Below are positions 36,447 through 45,444 of a stretch of DNA of 64,000 nt, one piece after another (position 1 is the first letter of the stretch; the number at the start of each line of letters is the position of its first letter). The notes beneath the pieces are model-generated. The model was not told the DNA's origin and ran no database searches. It saw only the letters and a program-made list of their open reading frames with translations. The position numbers were made by a program, and so were the translations under genes. Location of the stretch: assembly GCF_027533845.1 (NCBI RefSeq), contig NZ_JAPZVN010000006.1, positions 247,673-311,672 of the forward strand. The letters run 5' to 3'. This stretch comes from Streptomyces sp. RPT161. Its GTDB lineage: Bacteria > Actinomycetota > Actinomycetes > Streptomycetales > Streptomycetaceae.

Positions 36447-37227
36447 GGCCATCCGGCTGTCATTGGGCGGATACGTGCTGGGGACGCTCTCGCCCGCGGA
36501 GTCGGACCGGGTGTCCGCTCACCTCGCGGAATGCGCCGAGTGTCGGGCCGAGCACGCCAGACTGGCGGGGCTGCCCGCCCTGCTCGCGACGATCACCGAA
36601 GCCGAGGCCGCGAACGAGGTCGCGCCCGCGGCCAGCGAGGATTGGGCCGACCGGTTGCTGCGGCGGGCCGCAGACCGCGCGCAGCCCAGCCCACAGCTGG
36701 CTGCCCCGCCAGCTGAGCCGTCCGTGCCGCAGGTGAGCGGGCCTGGTCCTTTGGAGCAGTTGCTCCAAAAGGCCACGGTCCGACGTCGCACAACCCGGCG
36801 GCGGCAACTGGTGAGCGTCGCGGCCGCCATGACGCTCATGGCCGCGGCCGCCTCCGGTGGCACGTTGCTTGCGACCCTGGGGTCCGCCGGCAGTGAAGTG
36901 GCGCAGTCCGGAACGACCTCGTCGGCTCCAGTCCGGACTTTTTCCGGAATCAACCCCGCCACCGGGGTGTCCGCCTCGGTGAGGGTCTCGCCCGCTGTCT
37001 GGGGGAGCACTGTGCAGGTCTCGGCCGACGGGGTACCCCCTGGGATCACGTGCAGGCTGCAAGCGGTCGGGGTCACGGGGGTCAAGGCGACCGCCGCCAC
37101 CTGGCAGTCCGGCACGTATTCAGGTAGCGCCACGATTTCTGGGACGGTACCCATGGACCCCGGATCCATCGGTCACTTCGATATGTATGCGACTAATGGC
37201 CAGAAGCTCCTCACGATTCCGGCGTAA
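36430..37227 (+). CDS. Zinc-finger anti-sigma factor A (orphaned)
   Basis: This 265-residue membrane protein starts at ATG 36430 after a GGAGGAGG site. The cytoplasmic N-terminus has the ZAS motif His31-x3-Cys35-x2-Cys38 (HLAECAECRAEH). One transmembrane helix lies near residues 127-150 (LVSVAAAMTLMAAAASGG). The extracytoplasmic domain includes FSGINPATGVSASVRVSPAV and GITCRLQAVGVTG. It is about 70 percent identical by eye to anti-sigma B at 47104. Normally such proteins hold an ECF sigma factor at the membrane until a signal arrives; its own sigma gene is destroyed. Confidence 0.88.
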   Translation: MNAGREAIRLSLGGYVLGTLSPAESDRVSAHLAECAECRAEHARLAGLPALLATITEAEAANEVAPAASEDWADRLLRRAADRAQPSPQLAAPPAEPSVPQVSGPGPLEQLLQKATVRRRTTRRRQLVSVAAAMTLMAAAASGGTLLATLGSAGSEVAQSGTTSSAPVRTFSGINPATGVSASVRVSPAVWGSTVQVSADGVPPGITCRLQAVGVTGVKATAATWQSGTYSGSATISGTVPMDPGSIGHFDMYATNGQKLLTIPA

Positions 37228-37293
37228 GGCGAACTGGGCCCCGCCGCGCGGGAGTCCGCCGTTGGCCGCCGAGAGGGACGCCTCGCCTTCTGC

Positions 37294-37911
37294 TCACAGG
37301 CCGGGTGCCTGAAAGCCGTTCAGGTACCAGAAGGCGGCGGCATACCAGATCAGGGCGATCGCAGTGACGAGGGTACCGCCGGCCAGGGGGAGTGCCCAGC
37401 CGGGCCAGCGGCGGTGCCGGACCACGATGACCTTGGTGACGAAGGCGCCGTAGAGGAAGCAGCCGGTGAGTGAATGCAGTGCCAGACGGGTGTCGGTCAG
37501 TTGGACGCCGTAGGCGGTGATGCAGTGCCGAGCGATGGGCAGGGACAGGAGGAACGTGATCAGGCCGATGAGGCGGTGTGTGGTGTGGACCGCGTGCGGT
37601 GCGGCTCGCAGTGCGGGCAGGCGGCCGTAGATCCACAGGGCGAGAAGCAGCTGAATCAGCGCCAGGCCCAGGAGTGCGGATCCCAGTTGGGCTTTCAGCA
37701 GTCTTGCGTCGTTGCCGCGCTGCCCGAAGAGGCTGGTCTCGTAGTTCGGGGTGTGTACCCGGCCGTACCAGTAGAGGCCGACCACCACTGCCACGGGCAG
37801 GGAAATCCACAGGACGCCGTAGAGCCGTCGGTGGTTGGCGGCGCGAGCGAGGCCGTCCACGAGATCAGCCGCCCCCGCTCTCGATTGTGCCGCCGCGGAT
37901 AGTGCCGGCAC
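37294..37911 (-). CDS. DUF6529-like multispan membrane protein
   Basis: The 205-residue protein has about five transmembrane helices (GVLWISLPVAVVVGLYWYG, LIQLLLALWIYGRLP, LIGLITFLLSLPIARHCITA, LHSLTGCFLYGAFVTKVIVV, LVTAIALIWYAAAFWYL). Conserved-looking histidines in THRLIGL, ARHCITAYG and LHSLTG recall haem-ligating b561-like quinone reductases, and I associate the pattern with DUF6529. It would sit in the cytoplasmic membrane beside the cupredoxin module, where an electron-transfer role is plausible. That role is inference. Confidence 0.7.
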   Translation of the reverse strand: MPALSAAAQSRAGAADLVDGLARAANHRRLYGVLWISLPVAVVVGLYWYGRVHTPNYETSLFGQRGNDARLLKAQLGSALLGLALIQLLLALWIYGRLPALRAAPHAVHTTHRLIGLITFLLSLPIARHCITAYGVQLTDTRLALHSLTGCFLYGAFVTKVIVVRHRRWPGWALPLAGGTLVTAIALIWYAAAFWYLNGFQAPGL

Positions 37912-38205
37912 ACGACGTGGTGCTGAGCGCGACGCTGGGAGTCCAGGTGGTGCGGGCCGACAGTCGGGAGGCGGGCCGAGGATCGGTGCGGGCCGATGCG
38001 ACCGGCGCCGCTGCGGGCCGCGGAAGCACGCCGATCGTCGTCCCTCTACCGCCGGAGCAAGCGCTGTGCACCGTGGCAGGCGCGGCGTCAGCGGCGACGG
38101 AGACGGAGACGGAGACGGAGACGGTCATGAGGCGGCAGTCGGCAGCCGATGGGCAAGCGGTGGTGCCGGGTGGTGTCCGTTGTGTGGGAGGCGTCGGTGT
38201 TTGTT

Positions 38206-38664
38206 TCATCTGTCCGGTGCTGTGATGTAGCGGTCGAGCCGCGTTCGGTTGGTCCCGATGTGGTGGAGCTGGGTGCGGCGGTGTCGCCGGACCTCGGTTG
38301 CCTGCCAGGCCGCGACGATCAGCAGGGTGAGAGTCTCGGCGATGAGGCTGAGCAGGGCCTGTGGTGCGGGCTGCAGGCCATGTTCGGAGAATCCGAACAA
38401 TCCGATGGTGCGGGATGTGGTGAACCCGGCGAGCGCGCCGATGGCGACCGCGGCGGCGGCGATTCGGAGCAGTAGGGGTGCCGCCAGCAGGAGGAGCGCG
38501 GCCACTGCGAAGGCGGCGCTGGCCTGCAGCAGGAACAACGGGCCGATCACGTGGATGGAGCGGTATCCGTTGAGGTAGAGCTGGGCGTGGATGTATCCGC
38601 TTGCCGCGAGTGTGGCGGCAAGCATCAGGCGCAGTGCGAGGGCGGGCAAGCTCCGGGTGTTCAT
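38206..38664 (-). CDS. Four-helix membrane protein A (paralogue of 44918-45343)
   Basis: The 152-residue protein starts at ATG 38664, overlapping the metallophosphoesterase stop. Four hydrophobic helices are visible. ASGYIHAQLYLNGYRSIHVI and TTSRTIGLFGFSEHGLQPAP match GSGYIHAQLYLAGYRFIHVV and TASRTIGVFGFTEHGLTPAP of paralogue B. The conserved His residues near the first loop could bind metal or haem. It is the last gene of the cupredoxin A operon. No named family is certain. Confidence 0.75.
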   Translation of the reverse strand: MNTRSLPALALRLMLAATLAASGYIHAQLYLNGYRSIHVIGPLFLLQASAAFAVAALLLLAAPLLLRIAAAAVAIGALAGFTTSRTIGLFGFSEHGLQPAPQALLSLIAETLTLLIVAAWQATEVRRHRRTQLHHIGTNRTRLDRYITAPDR

Positions 38665-39611
38665 GCGAGTTTCTCGTCCTTGACGGCCAGTGCGTGGGTG
38701 CCCTGCCGGTAGTTGACGGTGCGGATGCCGAGTGCGTCCTTGAGGCGTCCGGCGGGCAGCACCTGCGGAATGGGGCCGGGGCCCTGGCCGGGTTTGGGAA
38801 AGGGATAGCAGGTGGGGGCGGCCGAGTGGAAGGTGATGTTGCCCTCGGTCTTGGTGAAGAGCTGGTGGACGTGCCCGTTGAGACACGTGACTGACGAGAA
38901 GCGGCGCAACATCGACAGCACCTGTACCGCGTCGTCGGTGCCCCAGCCCCACTTCGGATACATCGCGAACAACGGAATGTGGCTGAAGATGACGATGGGG
39001 GTGTCCGACGAGAGGCCCGCGACGTCCTTGCGCACGAAGTCGATCTGGTCGTTGCCCAGGTGGCCGAGTTGCTCCAGGTGCAGGGTGTTGATCAGCGCGA
39101 TGAAGTGCACACCATGGGTGTCGAAGCTGTACCAGCCGTCGCCGAGGGTGTTTTTGGCGAAAGTCTGTCGGTAAGCGCGTCCGTTGTCTCCGATCGAGTC
39201 GTGCTCGCCCGGCACGGTGAACACCCGGTCCGTGCGCGCCTGCGACAGAATCTGCTTGACTTGGTCGAACTGGGCGGGGGTGGAAAGATGTGTCAGGTCG
39301 CCGCTGTGCATGACGAAGTCGGGTCGAAATCCCAGGGAGTTGACCTGGGTGATCGCTGTGGCGAACGTCCCGGCGACGTCCATGTTGGGCGGGCCCTCGA
39401 AGCCGATATGGCTGTCGGAGACCTGTACGAACCGCAGGTCTGCGCTGCTTGCCGGGGGCGGGTTCGACGAGCCGGGGAGATGGCTGATCACCTCTCCTCC
39501 GGTGACGGTCAGGATCACGGCGCCGCCGAACCAGGCGGAGTGACGGATGAGCTGACGGCGGGTCATGCCGTGTTCGCCGCCGCCGTTGGAGTCGGGTGTG
39601 TGCTCGGTCAT
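38661..39611 (-). CDS. Exported metallophosphoesterase
   Basis: The 316-residue protein has a twin-arginine-like signal (GMTRRQLIRHSAWFGGAVIL). The calcineurin-like core has every metal-site block: FVQVSDSHIGFEG, VMHSGDLTHLS, TVPGEHDSIGD, VIFSHIPLFA and CLNGHVHQLF. The Asn of the usual GNHD block is Glu (GEHD), as in some exported relatives. It would hydrolyse a phosphoester outside the cell or, after Tat export, at the membrane face. It overlaps both neighbours by 4 bases, so cupredoxin A, this enzyme and membrane protein A form one operon. Confidence 0.88.
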   Translation of the reverse strand: MTEHTPDSNGGGEHGMTRRQLIRHSAWFGGAVILTVTGGEVISHLPGSSNPPPASSADLRFVQVSDSHIGFEGPPNMDVAGTFATAITQVNSLGFRPDFVMHSGDLTHLSTPAQFDQVKQILSQARTDRVFTVPGEHDSIGDNGRAYRQTFAKNTLGDGWYSFDTHGVHFIALINTLHLEQLGHLGNDQIDFVRKDVAGLSSDTPIVIFSHIPLFAMYPKWGWGTDDAVQVLSMLRRFSSVTCLNGHVHQLFTKTEGNITFHSAAPTCYPFPKPGQGPGPIPQVLPAGRLKDALGIRTVNYRQGTHALAVKDEKLA

Positions 39612-40129
39612 GGGGTCACCTCCACGGTGGCGGTCATGAACGGGTGGATGGTGCAGTAGTAGGGGTAGGTGCCGGGTTTGGTGAACGTGTAGCTGTAGCT
39701 GGCGGTGCTGGCCAGGGCTGCCGACTGCAGTGGCCCGCCCGATCCCTGCTTGCTGGTGACGGTGTGAGTGTCGACGTCGATGTTGGACCAGGTCACCTTC
39801 GTGCCTGCCTTGACCGTCAATTTGGCCGGGTGGAACGCGAAGTTCTTGATCGTCACCGTGTTGGCGGCTGCCGGAGCGGACGGCTGGCTGCTGGTAGGTG
39901 TGGCCGAGGACGTGACTGGTGGTGGGGTGACCGTGCCGCCCGTTCCGGAGGCACCGGGCATGCCCGGCAGGGTCTGGCCGGGTCCGGGACTCAACGCGCC
40001 GACCGGTTTGGGGTGTGACGATCCGCCGCACGCGCTGAGCAGTGTCAGTGCTCCGGCAACGACGACAGCGGCCAGGCACGCCGTGCGCGACCGCCGGATT
40101 GGCGGGGAAGAGTTCGCATTCATGGTCAT
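39608..40129 (-). CDS. Cupredoxin lipoprotein A
   Basis: The 173-residue protein starts at ATG 40129 with a weak AGAAAG site. The signal ends in a lipobox (LTLLSACGG), so it should be lipid-anchored outside the membrane. A Pro/Thr/Ser linker leads to a plastocyanin-type domain: VTIKNFAFHPAKLTVKAGTK, a His ligand in DVDTHTVTS and the Cys-His-Met ligands in YYCTIHPFM. It is predicted to bind one type-1 copper and carry electrons. It is the first gene of a three-gene operon and a close paralogue of cupredoxin B. Confidence 0.9.
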   Translation of the reverse strand: MTMNANSSPPIRRSRTACLAAVVVAGALTLLSACGGSSHPKPVGALSPGPGQTLPGMPGASGTGGTVTPPPVTSSATPTSSQPSAPAAANTVTIKNFAFHPAKLTVKAGTKVTWSNIDVDTHTVTSKQGSGGPLQSAALASTASYSYTFTKPGTYPYYCTIHPFMTATVEVTP

Positions 40130-40439
40130 CGTTCTTTCTACGCGTCCCCAGCCGCACGGGTGGGTGTGATCCAAGGCCGATTGGGGATCGGCCTTTTCAG
40201 GCAGATGGACGACTGCGTTACACCCGTCGGGGGATGCTGAAAGGGGTGCAACCCGGTGGGTTACTTTATGTGAGCGGGCAGCGCGTTCCGCTCAGCGAAA
40301 CGAATTCCGCGGCGGAGTCTCGTTGTTTCACCATGGCGGCGGGTAGCAGCACGCCTTGGGCAGGGAAGTCCCAAAGCCCCGGTGAACTTGCAGGCGGGCT
40401 GGGCAGAGGACGTTCAGCGAGTCCAGTGGCCGGTTGAAG
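40130..40439. other. Upstream region of the cupredoxin A operon
   Basis: About 310 bases hold the promoter of the leftward cupredoxin operon. Frames on both strands here show no motif. No operator could be identified by eye. Confidence 0.35.
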
Positions 40440-40580
40440 GAGCCGTAGAGATGTGGCGGATGCCGGAGGCGATATTTCGGTGTCCGTACTGGACCGCAGG
40501 CGGCTGCAAGAGCTGGTTCTTGAACGACAACGGTCACAACGCCGATATCCGGCCCCGGCACGCGCATGGATTCCGAAGCC
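40440..40580 (+). pseudogene. Flavin-containing monooxygenase, C-terminal scrap
   Basis: The plus strand reads PYWTAGGCKSWFLNDNGHNA, DI, then RPRHAHGFRSRTPHL. This matches the C-terminal block of FAD monooxygenases of the Baeyer-Villiger type (W..GGC.SWYLD..GRN...WPGFT..FR.RTR). Only about 40 codons survive. No other part of such a gene is nearby. Confidence 0.6.
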
Positions 40581-40864
40581 GGACACCGCACTTAGAACCG
40601 GCCGAACGCCTGTCGCAGCGTCAGCCGACGCCCGCGGGCTCCCGAGCCAACGGCGACTTCACGAAGGACCAGTCCATGCGCCGGTCGCGATGGTTCTCGG
40701 CCTGGCTTTGACACTGGTGATCCGGGTCGTCGGGGAGGTGGTGGGCGGCACATTCACCGGGCAGGGGATCTATCCGAACTCCGGCTTGCCGTCGGCCAAG
40801 CTCCCCTCCGCCCACTGGCCCTCCAGGATGCGGTCGTCGGTGGGCGCGCCCGGTGCCGCGACCC

Positions 40865-42640
40865 CTAGCCGACGACGCGGACCGCCTTCCGGCACGGGAC
40901 CGCGGTCCGGTCTCCTGCCGGGGGCGGCGTCGCGGGCAGCCGGACCGTGCGGGTCGCCACGTCCAGCAGCGCCGGGCGGTGGGTGGTCATGACCACCGTC
41001 CGGCCGGCGACCAGCCGCTGCAGAGCGCCGATCACCAGCTGTTCGGCGTCCGCGTCCAGGCCGGACGTCGGTTCGTCCAGCAGCACGATGGGCGCGTCGG
41101 CGAGCAGCGCGCGGGCGATCCCCACCCGCTGGCGCTGGCCACCCGACAGGCCGGTCCCGCTCTCACCGACGTGGGTGGCGAGGCCGTCCGGAAGGTGCTG
41201 CGCGAAGTCGGTGACGAGCGCGGCCCGGGCCGCCACGGCCACATCGGCGTCGTCGGCGTCCGGTCGCGCGTAGCGGATGTTCTCGGCCAGGGTGCCGGGG
41301 AACAGGTAGGTGTCCTGAAGGACGACTGCGACCTGCCGGTGCAGCCAGGGCTCCGGGAGCTCGGTGGTCGCACGGCCGTCGATCGCCACCGAGCCGAGGG
41401 TGGGCGGATACAGGCCCGCGATCAGAGCGAGCGAGGTGGACTTGCCTGCGCCGTTCGGGCCGGTCAGCGCGACCCGTTCGCCGGGCAGGACGGTCAGGTC
41501 CAGGCCGCGCAGTGCGGGCCGGGTTCCGTAGGCCATCGAGACGCAGCGGAAGTCGATCCGGCCGGCCGTTCGGACGGGCAGCCCGGTCTCGCTCCGCGTC
41601 GGGCTGCGTGGCTCGTCCAGGATGCCCAGGATGCGCTCTCCGGAGGCCTGCCCCTGTGCGAAGGTGACGGAGAGACGGGAGAGCGATTTGATCGGCGAGA
41701 CCATGCTGTTGAGGTAGCTGACCGCCACCACCAGCTGGCCGACACTCCACCAGTGGTTCAGCACGCCCGATCCGCCGATCCACAGCAGCAGCGCGGTGCC
41801 GCCCGCCGTCGCCAGCTCCAGCAACGGCACCCGGAGCGCCTGCACTCGGGTCGTGGCCAGCCCGGCCTGCAGGGCGCGCTCGCTCTCCTTGGCGAAGCGG
41901 TGGTCGTGCAGGTCCTGGCGGCCAAAGGAGTGCACGGTGCGGATGCCGTGCAGGGTTTCGGTGACCAGTGCGGCGAGTCGGCCCTCAGCCTCGCGTTCAC
42001 GGCGTGCCGCTCGGTGGCCGAGCCTGCGGTTGTGCACACCGATCACGTAGACGAGCGGGATACAGCCGATGCCGATCAGGCCGAACCGCCAGTCCAGCCA
42101 CAGCAGTGCGATGGCGAAGCTGCCGACCGAGAGCATGCCGGGCAGGAGCGTCGCGAACAGCGCGACCAGGCTGTCCTTGATACGGGCGCAGTCGGTGATG
42201 ATCCGGCTGGTCGACTCGCCCACGGCCTGCCGGTCGTGATAGTTCATCGGCAGCCGCTGCAGATGTGCGTAGGCGTCCGAGCGGATCGCCACGCTCATTC
42301 GTTCGCCGACGCCGTTCATCACCCGGTCGCCGACGTAGTCGAACGCGCCGGAGACGGCGGCGATCATCACCACCGCCCCGGCCGCGGTGGCGAGCATCGT
42401 CGCTTTTCCGGTGCCGAAGACGCCGAGCAGGTGGGTGAGCGGATTGTGTGCGGAGGCCGCACCCAGGACCCGGTCGACCACGGCGGCGATCGGCCACGGC
42501 GCCGCCAGGTCTGCGGCCATCTCGCAGATCCGCAGGCCCAGGCCGAGGCAGAACATGCCCAGGTGCGGCAGGCCGTAGCCGCGGAACCGCCACAGCACCT
42601 GCCCCTTGTCCGCGTTCCGTACGCCCCGGTTGCCGGTCAC
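40865..42640 (-). CDS. ABC exporter (fused membrane and ATPase domains)
   Basis: The 591-residue half-transporter starts at GTG 42640, overlapping the metallopeptidase stop (GTGA). Residues 20-320 contain six membrane helices of an exporter TMD. The NBD (residues 345-580) has Walker A GPNGAGKS, signature LSGGQRQRVGIARALL, Walker B IVLLDEPTSGLD and the H-loop MTTHRP. It lacks an N-terminal C39 peptidase. It should act as a homodimer exporting an unknown substrate. Coupling to a metallopeptidase and a P-loop protein suggests export of a peptide or modified product, which is inference. Confidence 0.92.
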   Translation of the reverse strand: MTGNRGVRNADKGQVLWRFRGYGLPHLGMFCLGLGLRICEMAADLAAPWPIAAVVDRVLGAASAHNPLTHLLGVFGTGKATMLATAAGAVVMIAAVSGAFDYVGDRVMNGVGERMSVAIRSDAYAHLQRLPMNYHDRQAVGESTSRIITDCARIKDSLVALFATLLPGMLSVGSFAIALLWLDWRFGLIGIGCIPLVYVIGVHNRRLGHRAARREREAEGRLAALVTETLHGIRTVHSFGRQDLHDHRFAKESERALQAGLATTRVQALRVPLLELATAGGTALLLWIGGSGVLNHWWSVGQLVVAVSYLNSMVSPIKSLSRLSVTFAQGQASGERILGILDEPRSPTRSETGLPVRTAGRIDFRCVSMAYGTRPALRGLDLTVLPGERVALTGPNGAGKSTSLALIAGLYPPTLGSVAIDGRATTELPEPWLHRQVAVVLQDTYLFPGTLAENIRYARPDADDADVAVAARAALVTDFAQHLPDGLATHVGESGTGLSGGQRQRVGIARALLADAPIVLLDEPTSGLDADAEQLVIGALQRLVAGRTVVMTTHRPALLDVATRTVRLPATPPPAGDRTAVPCRKAVRVVG

Positions 42641-43815
42641 GGCCGGACCGCCGTCGTCCCCGGCCGTCGTGCGGCCTCCTCCGATGCCTGCGGCGCCGGC
42701 GTCCGCGCATCCGGCGATGCGAATCGGGCCTGCATCCGCACCCGCAGTTCCCGGTTGTCGCCGTAGGGGAGGATGCCGTGGTCGGCCATCGCGCCGGCCA
42801 CGACCCGAGTGCTGGCCGGATCGGCGGCAAGGAGTTCGCGCAGCAACTCGGAGAAGCTCATGCGCCGTTGCTGTTCCTCGGCCACATCGGTCCCGCGGCT
42901 GCCGAACCGGGTCATCGCGGTGAGCAGTGTGCGGGTGATACCGGCACCGTCGGCCTGTCGTACGCGCTCGTGTGCCGTCCACAAGGCGGACGCCCACACG
43001 GTGCCGTTGGCGTGTGCCTGGCCGCTGCCCGGGCGCAGGCAGGCGGTGGTCCAGCGAGTGGCGAGCCGGCGGCGGCGCTGGTCCCATGGCGGGATGTGGC
43101 CGCGGTGCCAGCCGTAGATGTCAGGGGTGCCGAGGAGGACGGCGGTGAGGAAGTCGGCCGTGCCCTCATCGAGGGCGACCTTGCCGTTGTGCTGGTCGAG
43201 CGGCGGGCGCAGCCGGTTCGCCCGGAAGTCCGCGGTGTGGCGGCATATGTGGTGGCCGACCTCGTGGTAGATGATCGCCGGGTTGTGCGCGGGCGCGTGG
43301 AAGTAGCGGGGACACCCGGGATCAGGGCGCTCGACGAAGCGGCGACCGGCGCCCAGATGGATCTCACCCGACCGGGCCGGCTGCTCGGGCTCCGGCGGTG
43401 ATGCCGCTCCCGGCAGCCGGTAGTGCCCTCCGCCCCAGCCCCGGCCCGGTGGGGAGTGCAAGCCGATCCTGATCACCAGGGGCGACAGCGGCCGGTGCAG
43501 CAGCTGGGTGGCGAGGTTCAGCATGCGGGCAGCGTGGTATGCGGTGTTGGTCACCCCGAAGCCGCGGGCCTGGTACTCGGCCTCCGGCCCGGCGAGCGGA
43601 CCGCCGCCCGCCGCCGGGTCGAAGAGGTATGCGTGCTCATCGGGATCACGGAAGAGGTCGCCACCGCGCTCGTCCCGTACCGTCAGTCCGGCCAAGCTCA
43701 GCTCGGCGGGTCCGGTCGCGATGGCGTCGAGGTCGACTTCGCCCGGGCGTCCCGGTCCCGCAGGGTGGTCCGAGTCGAAGTGATGATTCGTCAGGTAGGC
43801 GGTGACCCTCGTCAT
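42637..43815 (-). CDS. HExxH zinc metallopeptidase-like protein
   Basis: The 392-residue protein has the zinc motif H184-E185-V-G-H188 (IIYHEVGHHICRH) and a gluzincin-type third ligand Glu217 in VALDEGTADFLTAV. This layout is that of thermolysin or fungalysin-like enzymes. The N-terminal 100 residues (VTNTAYHAARMLN among them) resemble the substrate-binding lobe. No signal peptide is visible, so it may act in the cytoplasm or at the coupled exporter. It overlaps both neighbours by 4 bases (ATGA/GTGA), placing it in the middle of a tightly coupled operon. Confidence 0.85.
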   Translation of the reverse strand: MTRVTAYLTNHHFDSDHPAGPGRPGEVDLDAIATGPAELSLAGLTVRDERGGDLFRDPDEHAYLFDPAAGGGPLAGPEAEYQARGFGVTNTAYHAARMLNLATQLLHRPLSPLVIRIGLHSPPGRGWGGGHYRLPGAASPPEPEQPARSGEIHLGAGRRFVERPDPGCPRYFHAPAHNPAIIYHEVGHHICRHTADFRANRLRPPLDQHNGKVALDEGTADFLTAVLLGTPDIYGWHRGHIPPWDQRRRRLATRWTTACLRPGSGQAHANGTVWASALWTAHERVRQADGAGITRTLLTAMTRFGSRGTDVAEEQQRRMSFSELLRELLAADPASTRVVAGAMADHGILPYGDNRELRVRMQARFASPDARTPAPQASEEAARRPGTTAVRP

Positions 43816-44843
43816 GTTGCCGGAACCCTCTCGGTGAGCAGGTCCACGGCCGCGCCGCCGGCCAGCTGGGTGGGCGACAGCACCGGCAGACCGGTGGCCG
43901 CCGCTGCCTCGCGGGACGCCAGCGGGCTTGCCGTGATCAGCCCGCTGACCGCCAGGACCGGCACCCCGACCGCGTAGAGCAGATCGACACCGGCGTGAGC
44001 GGCGAGCGCATCACCCACCGCGAGGACCGTCCCGCGGCAGATGGCCGGCAGATGGCGGGTCAGTCGGCGCGTCTCCTCCTGCAACAGACCGTCGGCGATC
44101 TCCAGCACGATCGCTTCGGCACCGTCGTGACCGAGCGCGTCGCGCATCGCCACCATGGTGCTCAACAGCCGTTCGGGCGGATAGCCGAAGGTCGAGGACA
44201 TCCCGAAGTCGATGAAGTCCACGACATGCCGGGCACCAGCGTCGACGTAGGCCCAGCGGTCCTTGCCGCTGCCGGAGCCGGTGACCTTCGCGGCTCCGGC
44301 AGCCAGGCCCGCGCGCGTCCAGCCGCTGATCAACCCGGCTGCTGCGGTCGTCTTCCCCGAGTTCATCGACGAGCCGACGACCGCTACCGTCGGCGGTTGC
44401 GTGCCCGACCGCCACTGTGGCGGGGACGGCGGTCGCGGCCGTGCGAAGTGCTCCAGTGACAGGGAGCGCCCGTGATCGTCCGTCAGCGGTCCGAGGACAT
44501 CCAGCTCGGTCGGCGGAAGGCAGTCGGTGTGCCAGGAGACGGCGATGCCGATCACCCCGCCCGCGGTGAGCAGGTGCACCTTCGGCTCGTGCCGGTGGTA
44601 GCCCTCGTAGACGTCGGTCGCATACCGGTTGCCACAGGCACCCACCACCAGGTCGCCCCTGTGGAGCTTCACCCTGCGGCCGTGTGCGTCCTCCAGATGG
44701 TCATGGGCTCCGACCCTGGTGACCTGAGTCACCACCAGGTCGCCGAGGCGGAGCGGCACGGACGGTGCGCCGAGTCGGCACTGCCTCGCATCGGGCACTG
44801 TGCGCGTGACGTGGCTCCACTTGGCGGTGAACAGCTCTCTCAT
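43812..44843 (-). CDS. P-loop NTPase, DUF1611-like
   Basis: The 343-residue protein starts at ATG 44843, with GGAG 7 bases upstream. An N-terminal domain of about 145 residues (LRLGDLVVTQVTRVGAHDHL, LVVGACGNRYATDVYEG) is followed by a dethiobiotin-synthase-like P-loop domain with Walker A GSSMNSGKT (157-165), DFGMSSTFGYPPERLL and VLEIADGLLQEETRRL. DUF1611 relatives act on acidic peptides or amino acids or are uncharacterised. It is the first gene of the operon with the metallopeptidase and exporter. It could make or modify the exported molecule; that is a hypothesis. Confidence 0.75.
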   Translation of the reverse strand: MRELFTAKWSHVTRTVPDARQCRLGAPSVPLRLGDLVVTQVTRVGAHDHLEDAHGRRVKLHRGDLVVGACGNRYATDVYEGYHRHEPKVHLLTAGGVIGIAVSWHTDCLPPTELDVLGPLTDDHGRSLSLEHFARPRPPSPPQWRSGTQPPTVAVVGSSMNSGKTTAAAGLISGWTRAGLAAGAAKVTGSGSGKDRWAYVDAGARHVVDFIDFGMSSTFGYPPERLLSTMVAMRDALGHDGAEAIVLEIADGLLQEETRRLTRHLPAICRGTVLAVGDALAAHAGVDLLYAVGVPVLAVSGLITASPLASREAAAATGLPVLSPTQLAGGAAVDLLTERVPAT

Positions 44844-44917
44844 TACTACTCCTGACAGGCCCTCAGCCTCGGCGGCCGAGGTGCCCTTTCGTTGGGATCT
44901 ACGGGAGGTTGGGATAT

Positions 44918-45343
44918 CTACGGGACGCTGGGAGCCACGGGACGACGGGCCCGCGCGGCTGCCTGCCAGGCTGCGAGGATCAGCAAGGTGCCGGTCTCCA
45001 GCAGGAGGCTGAGCAGTGCTTGGGGTGCAGGTGTTAGGCCGTGTTCGGTGAAGCCGAACACGCCGATCGTCCGGGAGGCGGTGAATCCGGCGAGAGCGCC
45101 GAGCGCGACACCGGCAGCCGCGGCCCTGAGTAGTACCGGTGCTGTAAACAGCACCAGGGCGGCGACCACGAAGGCAGCGCACGCCTGAAGCAAGAACAGG
45201 TCGCCGACGACGTGGATGAATCGGTACCCAGCCAGGTAGAGCTGGGCGTGGATGTAGCCGCTCCCGACGAGTGTGGCGGCGACGGCCAGGCGTATCGCGA
45301 AGGCCGGGCGCATCACGGAACCGAGTCCGTCGTTGGAAGTCAT
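44918..45343 (-). CDS. Four-helix membrane protein B (paralogue of 38206-38664)
   Basis: The 141-residue protein starts at ATG 45343 after a GGAG-type site. It has the same four-helix plan as paralogue A and is over 60 percent identical by eye across the central region. GYIHAQLYLAGYRFIHV and FGFTEHGLTPAPQALLSLL are the best-conserved parts. It lies between the P-loop operon and cupredoxin B. No metallophosphoesterase separates it from its cupredoxin, unlike in module A. Confidence 0.75.
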   Translation of the reverse strand: MTSNDGLGSVMRPAFAIRLAVAATLVGSGYIHAQLYLAGYRFIHVVGDLFLLQACAAFVVAALVLFTAPVLLRAAAAGVALGALAGFTASRTIGVFGFTEHGLTPAPQALLSLLLETGTLLILAAWQAAARARRPVAPSVP

Positions 45344-45444
45344 GTGGGGTTCTCCTCCGAGTCGATGCCTTGTGATGCCGTGTCCGTCAGCTGGCTTGCC
45401 GAGGTCGGCGCCTGGCGCCTCGCCGTGCGCGTACGGGTACTTGT

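Noticed and set aside
40853..42766. 637-residue plus-strand ORF
   Set aside because: Antisense to the ABC exporter; composition is Arg/Gly/Asp-rich shadow sequence with no domain.
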